Made by a program: the position numbers and the translations under genes. Below are positions 1-5,612 of a stretch of DNA of 5,612 nucleotides, piece by piece (position 1 is the first letter of the stretch; every line of letters begins with the position of its first letter). Below the pieces are notes generated by a model. It was not told where the DNA came from. It did not search any database and saw only the letters and a program-made list of their open reading frames with translations. The stretch lies in NCBI GenBank assembly GCA_002354205.1, contig DELD01000024.1, positions 1-5,612 of the forward strand. Direction: 5' to 3'. This DNA comes from Micavibrio sp. UBA2705. GTDB lineage: Bacteria; Pseudomonadota; Alphaproteobacteria; Micavibrionales; Micavibrionaceae.

Positions 1-1713
1 AGCTATATCGACTTCACAGATAACAGCGCCAATTCATCGCGTGAAAATGTGACGTCTGCGATTAGTGGCGACTTTGATGGTAACGGCGTTAACGAACTTA
101 TTATCAGCACAGCGCAAGGTTCAAACCCAGCATCAGCGTATGAAGGTGATGGCCTATTCCACCTTTATGAAACGAATGGCAGCACCGCTGGCGGCTATGC
201 CAATTATAGCGGCGCAGTTTCCAATGATGGCAACCAACAACTTTTCGGGCAATCTATCGCTAATATTGGCGACCTTAATAATGATGGCTATACCGATTTA
301 GCCATTGGCGCACCTGGCGTTGGCGGTGATACAGGGCGCGTGCGCCTAGAGCTTAACGGCCCGAACCTGCTTACCCTTAGCGACAGCAAGAATTATAGCG
401 GTATAACAACAGGCGACTATCTTGGCGGCATAGTTAGTGGCCTTGGCGATATAGATGGTGATGGCTATGATGATTTTGCAATTGGCGTTTATGACGGCAT
501 GTTAGACGGCAGCCCCGTAACATCTAACCTTAATGCGTTTTACATTATCAGCGGTGATCGTATCACCAGTAATTTTGACACATTAGCAGAAGGGCTGCGC
601 GTTGATGGTAATACGGGGTTTGCACGCCAAATTGTCGGCTTAGGCGATGCCAATGGCGACGGGCTGAACGACATCGCCGTTAATGACGGCACAACAGGCG
701 TAAAACTGCTTTACGGTAAGTCTGCGTTAGGGTCTGGCGATACATCACAATCAACATTCACACAATTTAACATTGATGTTGGCGCAGATGGCTACGCCGT
801 AGAAGGCCTTAGCGCAGCAGGTGATTTTAATGCCGATGGTCAGAGCGATTTTGTGGTCATGATGCGCAATGGGTTAGACGTTAAAATGGCAATTGTCTTC
901 GGGTCTGACAGCCTTACAGGTGTCACCGCCGACTTAGCATATTTACAAAGCCATTCAGAACTCGCCTATATGATTGACTACACATTAGATTCTCTGCCCA
1001 GCGGCGCATATAAAATGGATTTTGCTTATGGTGATTATAATGGTGATGGCTTTGATGATTTAGCTATCTCTGACCCGACGCAGGATAACGGCTATATTAT
1101 TTCGGGCGGCGCCATAGGGCACGCTGACAAGCTTTACTTATCTGGTAATAACTTAAGCGCGCGCGCAAATGATCAGAACCTTACAGGCACAGCGCTTAAT
1201 GATACGATGCAACAAAACGGCAAAAGCGGTTTAACCTTTAATGGCGGCGCAGGGCTTGATAACTTCATACTCAACAATGCAGAGAATACCGGTATAGCGA
1301 ATTTCTTCCAAATTGATGGCGGCGGCGGCGTTGATCGCATCACACTTGATGGCGGGCAAGGCAGTATTGATTTTTCCAACATCAACCAAAGCCAAATACA
1401 GCGCATAGAAGAAATTAATGTCGGCAGCGGCAATGATTTGAAATTTAATGTGCAGCAAATATTCGACCTGCTGAAAAGCAGCGATACAGGCTCGCTTAAA
1501 ATCACCGCGCTTGATGCTGGCAGCACATTGACGCTCGAATCTTCTGGCAACTTTGCAGATGATTTAAACGGCATTGCAGATTCGCTTGAAACGCTCACAG
1601 CGGCAACTGGGCTTGCGCCGAGCGCAACAGGCGGTTATCAGCAATATGATATTGGTGGGTATGAACTGTTTATTGACGCTGATTTTGCGATCGCGACCAC
1701 GCAGAAAGTATAA
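1..1713 (+). CDS. FG-GAP repeat (integrin alpha-like) protein with RTX-type C-terminus, probable type I secretion substrate; 5' end outside the window
   Basis: The frame is open from the first base, so the start lies upstream. The GTG at 49 is an internal valine codon, because the preceding 16 codons are coding and fit the same repeat pattern. The visible 570 residues contain six FG-GAP repeats (codons 23-353), each with a calcium loop of the form D-x-[DN]-x-[DN]-G-x-x-[DE]. The second repeat is a textbook case, running from Phe-Gly through GDLNNDGYTD to Gly-Ala-Pro. Such repeats fold as beta-propeller blades and are common in secreted and adhesive proteins. After about codon 395 come two GGxGxDxUx nonapeptides, then a region rich in Asp, Asn and Gly. 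The last 70 or so residues have the Tyr/Gly/Asp-rich strands seen at the C-termini of type I secreted adhesins. Exporter genes lie convergently next door, which supports secretion by that system. Adhesion is a guess; an extracellular enzyme with its catalytic domain upstream is also possible. Confidence 0.88.
   Translation, partial: SYIDFTDNSANSSRENVTSAISGDFDGNGVNELIISTAQGSNPASAYEGDGLFHLYETNGSTAGGYANYSGAVSNDGNQQLFGQSIANIGDLNNDGYTDLAIGAPGVGGDTGRVRLELNGPNLLTLSDSKNYSGITTGDYLGGIVSGLGDIDGDGYDDFAIGVYDGMLDGSPVTSNLNAFYIISGDRITSNFDTLAEGLRVDGNTGFARQIVGLGDANGDGLNDIAVNDGTTGVKLLYGKSALGSGDTSQSTFTQFNIDVGADGYAVEGLSAAGDFNADGQSDFVVMMRNGLDVKMAIVFGSDSLTGVTADLAYLQSHSELAYMIDYTLDSLPSGAYKMDFAYGDYNGDGFDDLAISDPTQDNGYIISGGAIGHADKLYLSGNNLSARANDQNLTGTALNDTMQQNGKSGLTFNGGAGLDNFILNNAENTGIANFFQIDGGGGVDRITLDGGQGSIDFSNINQSQIQRIEEINVGSGNDLKFNVQQIFDLLKSSDTGSLKITALDAGSTLTLESSGNFADDLNGIADSLETLTAATGLAPSATGGYQQYDIGGYELFIDADFAIATTQKV
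67..1059 (+). repeat. Six FG-GAP calcium-loop repeats (beta-propeller blades)
   Basis: Protein-level repeats have loop cores at 67-96 (GDFDGNGVNE), 268-297 (GDLNNDGYTD), 445-474 (GDIDGDGYDD), 643-672 (GDANGDGLND), 820-849 (GDFNADGQSD) and 1030-1059 (GDYNGDGFDD). Core-to-core spacings are 201, 177, 198, 177 and 210 bp, or 59-70 residues, the size of one propeller blade. Positions 1, 3, 5 and 9 of every loop carry Asp, Asn or Glu, so all six look able to bind calcium. FG-GAP propellers usually have seven blades, so at least one blade probably lies upstream of the window. Confidence 0.9.
1243..1344 (+). repeat. Two degenerate RTX nonapeptide motifs
   Basis: GGAGLDNFI (1243-1269) and GGGGVDRIT (1318-1344) both match the RTX consensus GGxGxDxUx, where U is a large hydrophobic residue. 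They are 25 residues apart rather than in tandem, so they would not form a long parallel beta-roll. They resemble the sparse glycine/aspartate section just before the secretion signal in large type I secreted proteins. The match to the consensus is seen directly; calcium binding is inferred. Confidence 0.65.
1345..1710 (+). other. Putative C-terminal type I secretion signal region
   Basis: The last 122 residues follow a pattern known from C-termini of RTX-type adhesins. It runs from Asp/Gly-rich strands to an 'IEEINVGSGND' segment, a short helix (FNVQQIFDLL), a serine/threonine/leucine strand section, and a final strand pair (YQQYDIGGYELFIDADFAI) ending in a few polar residues. Type I signals lie in the last 50-100 residues and are not cleaved. 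The assignment rests on pattern resemblance plus the neighbouring exporter genes, not on a strict motif. Confidence 0.6.
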
Positions 1714-1732
1714 CCATATTTTACGGCAGATA
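1714..1732. other. Convergent intergenic gap without a visible terminator
   Basis: Only 19 AT-rich bases separate the stop codon of the FG-GAP gene (1711-1713) from the stop codon of the cyclase gene on the other strand (1733-1735). I see no GC-rich hairpin or T-tract here. Transcripts from both sides probably read into the opposite gene, or end by a Rho-dependent or distant signal. Confidence 0.6.
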
Positions 1733-4000
1733 TTATTTAGAACGCGCCTCATAAACGCCGTCCCAGTCTTGGGGTATATCGGCATTTTGCAGCGCATCCA
1801 CCCTTGCGTCCAGCACGATATAGAAACCGCGAATCTTTACGTCCAATTTATCACTCAGACTAACGCAATTTTGTATTTCCTTACGCGCCGCAGCCCATTT
1901 CTGAGCGCGATATAGAGACAACAATTTATTATGCGCCGCTTGCAAGGCTATAAAGCCTTCGCTCTGCGCCATTTTTTCATCGCCCAGCAGCGTATAAATT
2001 CTGGTTGGTGCGCTGCGGCCTTTGACGCGCAGTAGATCTAATTCAAGCAATGCCAGTGCATCTACGCCATTTTCAGCGACGCTGCCTTGCCCCAATATAA
2101 TGTCAACACGGTAAGCTTTGGTCTGCGCCTCAAGCCGTGATGCCAAATTCACTGAATCGCCAAGCGCGGAATAAGCAAAGCGTTGATCTGACCCCATATT
2201 CCCGACGGCGGCAAGGCCAGTGTTAATGCCAATACCTGCGGCTAATAACGGCGTATCTCTATTATGCTCCCTGCGCTGTGCATTAAGGACATCAAGCTGC
2301 TCTATCATTTGCAGCGCGGCCTTACATGCATTGACGGTATGGTATGCATCATCAATCGGTGCGTTCCAAAACGCCATAATCGCATCGCCCATATATTTAT
2401 CAATCGTGCCGCGATGTTCCATGATTGATGTTGAAAGCGGGGTCAAAAAATCATTCATTAATGAGATAATTTCATCTGGAGTAAGCGCTTCGCATATTGT
2501 GGTAAAATTGCGAATATCAGAAAACATTGTGGTGATGATTTTTTCTTCACCGCCGAGTTTTAATTTATCAGGATTTTGCGTGAGCTGCTTCATATAGCTT
2601 GGTGAAATATAATGTTCAAACGCATGGCGGACTTCTTTACGTTCACGCTCCGATAAAATATAGCTTAGCGCCACCGCCGTGACATAAACAAGGAACAGGA
2701 CAATCGCAGGATATGCGCCATCAATCAGCAGCCCATATTGCACATAGCCAATATTGCTCGCCGCGAATAATAGCGCCACCCCGCCCAGCATAATAATCGT
2801 CTGCCCGATTAAGGCCGAGCGTAAGAAGGTTATGATCACCAATAGCGCCAATATAATAAGTGCCCCCTGCTCCGCATAGACAAGGCTTTGTGGGCGCTTG
2901 AGATACTGTCCTTGTAGCGCTTGGTCAACAATATTCAAATGCACCTCCACGCCGGGGCGATGTGGGCTTAATGGGGTTGATCGAATATCTTTAAGGCCAA
3001 TGGCAGACGTGCCGACCAGTACAATTTTATCCTTCAACCGCGCGGCATCAATTTTACCGTTCAGCACATCATAGGCCGATATATACCAGTCAGGATTTGG
3101 ATCGGCATACCAGACATAGAAATCGCCATCTTCATCAACGGGGATTGTGTATTCCCCCCCTGCCCCTTCAATGTGATATTGCCGGTTGCCTTCGCCGCCA
3201 AGGTAAACATTATGCCCACCGACGACGTAGCGCAAAAGCTCTGATGCCAAGGATGGATAGAAAAAATAATGATCGATTTTCGCAGCATCAACGCGGATAT
3301 TTTTCTTCTGCACCCCCATAATGACAGGCACGCTGCGGTATATACCATCCGTATCGGGCGTGGCGTAGAAATGCCCTTCGCCATAGGCAAAGCGTGATAA
3401 GATCGGGTAATTCGCCACAGTGTCATAGGGGTAAACATAGCGCTCAACGCCCCCCTGGTGTTCGATGCCAATTTGCGCTTTGGGGCGCGGCGTATAGCCA
3501 AACGCGCCCTTTTCGCGGCGGTCCTCAAAATTAAGGCCAAGCACTACATTCCCCGCGCTGCGCACGGCGCGCGCCATGATTTTATCATGACTTTCTAAGC
3601 GCTTCATTTCATCAAAAAGTGCGCTGTTTGTGCCGCGGCTTTTCCATGATTTGACGATTTGCTCGGGTGATGTGTTATCAGCCTCAGCAAAGACCATATC
3701 AAAGCCCATGACTTTTACTTCATATTCTTTAAGTTTGGTGATTAAGTCAGCGACAATTGGGCGCGGCCAAGGCCACTGGCCTAATTCTGGTCTATCGAGT
3801 GATTTTTCATCGATATCCAATATCACCACTTGGTCAGACGCTTTGCGTGGGTATGTTTTATTGAGGTTATCAAACAGGAAGTTTTGGATTTGCTGACGGT
3901 AAGCGTAGTCGCTGCTTTGCACATATAACCCCGCGCCAAGCACGACGAGCAAGGCAACAACGTGCAAAGGGATATAGCGTTGTATCAGCGTCCATAGCAC
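1733..4000 (-). CDS. CHASE2 domain-containing class III adenylate/guanylate cyclase, membrane-bound
   Basis: A 755-residue receptor cyclase that makes cyclic nucleotide, most likely cAMP from ATP. In order it has an N-terminal membrane helix (about 13-29), a periplasmic CHASE2 sensor (about 45-365, with VVILDIDEKSL, MGFDMVFAE and KIVLVGTSA motifs), three membrane helices (about 377-393, 397-415, 430-448), a linker (FEHYISPSYMKQL), the cyclase domain (about 485-670) and a helical tail ending in DWDGVYEARSK. The metal aspartates are Asp495 (FSDIRNFT) and Asp539 (KYMGDA). Lys535 and Ser611 sit at the purine-selecting positions, and Asn618 and Arg622 at the transition-state positions, so the domain looks active. 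Lys with Ser/Thr is the class IIIb pattern and favours ATP. The GTG start at 4000-3998 is chosen because it lies 3 bp after the HlyD stop, has a good ribosome binding site, and begins the membrane helix; the next Met is residue 98, inside CHASE2. The ligand is unknown. Confidence 0.95.
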   Translation of the reverse strand: MLWTLIQRYIPLHVVALLVVLGAGLYVQSSDYAYRQQIQNFLFDNLNKTYPRKASDQVVILDIDEKSLDRPELGQWPWPRPIVADLITKLKEYEVKVMGFDMVFAEADNTSPEQIVKSWKSRGTNSALFDEMKRLESHDKIMARAVRSAGNVVLGLNFEDRREKGAFGYTPRPKAQIGIEHQGGVERYVYPYDTVANYPILSRFAYGEGHFYATPDTDGIYRSVPVIMGVQKKNIRVDAAKIDHYFFYPSLASELLRYVVGGHNVYLGGEGNRQYHIEGAGGEYTIPVDEDGDFYVWYADPNPDWYISAYDVLNGKIDAARLKDKIVLVGTSAIGLKDIRSTPLSPHRPGVEVHLNIVDQALQGQYLKRPQSLVYAEQGALIILALLVIITFLRSALIGQTIIMLGGVALLFAASNIGYVQYGLLIDGAYPAIVLFLVYVTAVALSYILSERERKEVRHAFEHYISPSYMKQLTQNPDKLKLGGEEKIITTMFSDIRNFTTICEALTPDEIISLMNDFLTPLSTSIMEHRGTIDKYMGDAIMAFWNAPIDDAYHTVNACKAALQMIEQLDVLNAQRREHNRDTPLLAAGIGINTGLAAVGNMGSDQRFAYSALGDSVNLASRLEAQTKAYRVDIILGQGSVAENGVDALALLELDLLRVKGRSAPTRIYTLLGDEKMAQSEGFIALQAAHNKLLSLYRAQKWAAARKEIQNCVSLSDKLDVKIRGFYIVLDARVDALQNADIPQDWDGVYEARSK

Positions 4001-4003
4001 AGA

Positions 4004-5320
4004 TCATCTCTCCCTAAATGCGTGGTCTTTTAAGCGCAGCACAGGGCGCAGCAAATAAGATAAAATCGTTTTGCGCCCTGTAATAATATCAATATCCGCT
4101 AACATACCGGGGGTAATCGGCAACTTATTGGCGGCGCTGCCAAGGAAATTTTGATCTGTTTCGACTTCGACTTCAAAATACACATTGCCATCCGCATCCG
4201 AAATAGTTGATGCGCCGATGCGGGACACCTTACCGTTTAACAGGCCGTAACGCTGCGAATCATAAGCAGAAATTCTGACTTTCACCTTTTGATCCAGTGA
4301 AATAAAGGCAATATCATTGGGTGAAATTTTGGCACTGATTTTCAAATCATCACCCATGGGGACAATTTCAATTAAGGGCTTCGCGGGCTCAATCACCCCG
4401 CCAATGGTTTTAATCGACACCGCATTTACAATGCCAGCAACGGGCGCGCGCAAGGATGAACGGTCAACCACATCATCAATAGATTTAAGGCTTTCTTCCA
4501 AGCCCACGCGCTGCGTTTTCACTTCGCCCAATTCGCCCAATGCCTGCGTGCGGAACATGTCTTTCTTTTGCTTAGCTTCTAAGGATAGCGCATTGATCTC
4601 TGCTTTAAGGCCGACTGCTTTTTCTTTTGCTTCGTTCAAGCTTCCACGCACTTCATTAACGCGGCGCTTGAGGCGCGTTAAGTCTAATTTTGACATGGCG
4701 CGGCTTGCGACCATTTTCTCAGTTGCGCGCAATTCTTCATTCAGCAATGCGAGGTTTTTGGTCTCTTTTTCAATCACAGCAGCATTTTCCGCGCTATTCG
4801 CCACGCTTTTCTTGCGGCGATCTTCAAAGATAGATACTGTATTGGCAAGCTCCTCTTGGCGGGAGCGGTAAAGGCTGATTTCATTTTCCACAAGCGTTTT
4901 ATTTTGTTCGGTTACCACGTCAGACACACTAAATTCTGTACCATTAATTTCGGCTTCTAAGCGCGCCTGTTTGAGTTTCAATGCAAATAATTGTGCCGCT
5001 CCGCCGCGCGCTTCGGATGCAAAAGCAAGATCTGACACGCGCAGCAAAACCTGTCCTTTTTCAACGCGATCTCCTTCTTTAACCAATAACTCTTTAAGTA
5101 TCCCGCCCTCAAGGCTTTGGATGATTTGCTTTTCTTGTGAAGGGATAACCTGACCTGAGCCACGGGTGAGTTCATCAATTTCAAAAATAGATGCCCAAAG
5201 AATAAAAATCACAGCCAATGCAGCAATCAGTAATAAAAACAGGCGGCTTGTTGCACTAGCGCTCAAGGCGCGGGCTTCTTCAACGGCGTTCATATATTCT
5301 ATTTCTGATTTATGGCTCAT
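4004..5320 (-). CDS. HlyD family type I secretion periplasmic adaptor (membrane fusion protein)
   Basis: A 438-residue adaptor that links an inner-membrane ABC exporter to an outer-membrane TolC-like channel. It has a short cytoplasmic N-terminus, one membrane helix (about 27-45), the first half of the lipoyl domain (about 67-95, with SLEGGILKELLVKEGDRVEKG), and a long Lys/Glu/Ala/Leu-rich alpha-helical hairpin (about 104-280). The second lipoyl half follows (about 289-321, starting LRAPVAGIV), then a beta-barrel and a conserved end (TPGMLADIDIITGRKT, then LLRPVLRLKDHAFRER). The length is usual for HlyD/LapC-type adaptors. The ATG at 5320 overlaps the ATPase stop as ATGA and has AAAGG 9 nt upstream. 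An in-frame ATG at residue 10 (5293) has a weaker upstream sequence. It is the middle gene of the operon and pairs with the ABC protein encoded just before it. Confidence 0.95.
   Translation of the reverse strand: MSHKSEIEYMNAVEEARALSASATSRLFLLLIAALAVIFILWASIFEIDELTRGSGQVIPSQEKQIIQSLEGGILKELLVKEGDRVEKGQVLLRVSDLAFASEARGGAAQLFALKLKQARLEAEINGTEFSVSDVVTEQNKTLVENEISLYRSRQEELANTVSIFEDRRKKSVANSAENAAVIEKETKNLALLNEELRATEKMVASRAMSKLDLTRLKRRVNEVRGSLNEAKEKAVGLKAEINALSLEAKQKKDMFRTQALGELGEVKTQRVGLEESLKSIDDVVDRSSLRAPVAGIVNAVSIKTIGGVIEPAKPLIEIVPMGDDLKISAKISPNDIAFISLDQKVKVRISAYDSQRYGLLNGKVSRIGASTISDADGNVYFEVEVETDQNFLGSAANKLPITPGMLADIDIITGRKTILSYLLRPVLRLKDHAFRER
4010..4015 (-). promoter_or_regulatory. Ribosome binding site of the cyclase gene, inside the end of the HlyD gene
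   Basis: AGGGAG on the minus strand lies 9 nt before the GTG start at 4000-3998. It is formed by the Arg-Glu codons near the end of the HlyD gene, just before its TGA at 4006-4004. It decides the GTG start and suggests that ribosomes finishing HlyD reinitiate on the cyclase. Confidence 0.75.
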
Positions 5321-5612
5321 GCACCGTCGCCTTTCGCCGCGTCCGTTGACATCCCGCCTGAAAGCTCTGCGATCACTTGCGCCTTGGCGCCATCCATAAT
5401 GATGCGCCCTTGTTCTACGACAATGATACGGTCAACAATTTCGAGTAGCGATAAACGGTGCGTAATCAGCAACAATGTCTTATCAGCGACTTCGCCGCTT
5501 ATATGGGTGACGAATGCATTTTCGGCCTGCACATCCATCGCATTTGTCGGTTCATCACAGACATATAGATTTGGCTTGGTCAGCATGGCACGGGCAAGCG
5601 CCACGGCTTTTG
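5317..5612 (-). CDS. Type I secretion ABC transporter, C-terminal part of the ATPase domain; 5' end outside the window
   Basis: Only the last 97 complete codons are visible, and the frame stays open to the window edge. The GTG at 5604 is an internal valine codon in KAVALARAML, the helix that follows the ABC signature (LSGGQ), which itself lies just outside. The Walker B motif is YVCDEP with Asp at 5554-5556 and catalytic Glu at 5551-5553, followed by the D-loop NAMD. The switch histidine of ITHRLS is at 5458-5460, and the usual IVVEQGRIIMDG strand follows. 'DEPTNAMD' is close to the DEPTSAMD of LapB/HlyB-type exporters that have fused membrane and ATPase domains, and the HlyD gene directly downstream supports this. 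Whether the unseen part has a peptidase C39-like domain cannot be told. The cysteine before the Walker B Asp is uncommon but should not affect catalysis. Confidence 0.92.
   Translation of the reverse strand, partial: KAVALARAMLTKPNLYVCDEPTNAMDVQAENAFVTHISGEVADKTLLLITHRLSLLEIVDRIIVVEQGRIIMDGAKAQVIAELSGGMSTDAAKGDGA
5330..5334 (-). promoter_or_regulatory. Ribosome binding site of the HlyD gene, inside the end of the ABC transporter gene
   Basis: AAAGG on the minus strand is 9 nt upstream of the ATG at 5320-5318. It lies within the last codons of the ATPase gene, and the start overlaps that gene's TGA as ATGA. This supports translational coupling of exporter and adaptor and favours this ATG over the in-frame ATG at 5293. 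Confidence 0.65.

Noticed and set aside
49..51. GTG as the start codon of the FG-GAP gene
   Set aside because: The frame is open back to base 1, the upstream codons encode a sequence that fits the preceding blade strand, and no ribosome binding site is visible. The true start is outside the window.
67..1059. Tandem DNA repeat or CRISPR-like array
   Set aside because: The periodicity is at protein level with variable 177-210 bp spacing and diverged DNA. It is explained by FG-GAP blades.
1173..1598. 141-codon minus-strand open frame opposite the FG-GAP gene
   Set aside because: Its composition is low-complexity (Ser, Pro, Leu rich), it matches no family I recognise, and it is the antisense shadow of a clearly coding frame.
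1714..1735. Possible bidirectional terminator between the convergent genes
   Set aside because: The only inverted symmetry is a few A/T bases (ATAT-type) with no GC stem or T-run, too weak to call.
3061..3540. 159-codon minus-strand open frame overlapping the cyclase in another frame
   Set aside because: It overlaps the CHASE2 coding frame, which has recognisable motifs throughout. The alternative frame has none, and no frameshift is needed to explain the cyclase.
4317..4871. 184-codon plus-strand open frame opposite the HlyD gene
   Set aside because: It is antisense to the well-supported HlyD coiled-coil region, whose repetitive Lys/Glu/Ala codons keep the reverse frames open. No domain is seen.
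5602..5604. GTG as the start of a small separate ATPase gene
   Set aside because: It lies within the conserved AVALARA helix of an ABC ATPase, and the frame continues to the window edge, so it is an internal codon.

Overview
The window holds four protein-coding genes and almost no non-coding sequence. It looks like a bacterial locus for type I secretion of a calcium-binding surface or extracellular protein, joined to a cyclic-nucleotide signalling gene. The host is Gram-negative, because the HlyD-type adaptor implies an outer membrane and a TolC-like channel. The layout of the CHASE2 cyclase, including its C-terminal tail, resembles alphaproteobacterial proteins. That placement is a judgement from family resemblance, and no lineage below class can be given. 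There are no rRNA or tRNA genes, mobile elements or CRISPR arrays.

Layout: positions 1-1713 (+) are the 3' part of an FG-GAP/integrin-alpha-like repeat protein that began before the window. It shows six calcium-loop repeats, then a short degenerate RTX section and a C-terminal region typical of type I secretion substrates. Only 19 bp separate it from a convergent minus-strand operon. Read in its own direction, the operon runs: the end of an ABC exporter ATPase (5612-5317, N-terminal part outside the window), a HlyD-family membrane fusion protein (5320-4004), and a CHASE2-class III adenylate cyclase (4000-1733). The ATPase and adaptor genes overlap by 4 bp (ATGA). The adaptor and cyclase genes are 3 bp apart, and the adaptor's last codons carry the cyclase ribosome binding site.

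Working model (inference): the ABC protein and HlyD adaptor form an inner-membrane exporter that, with an outer-membrane channel encoded elsewhere, secretes the FG-GAP/RTX protein through its uncleaved C-terminal signal. The cyclase senses something in the periplasm through CHASE2 and makes cAMP in the cytoplasm. Its tight translational linkage to the exporter suggests that export and cAMP signalling share expression, and perhaps function. Each family is well known. The arrangement is the most interesting point.
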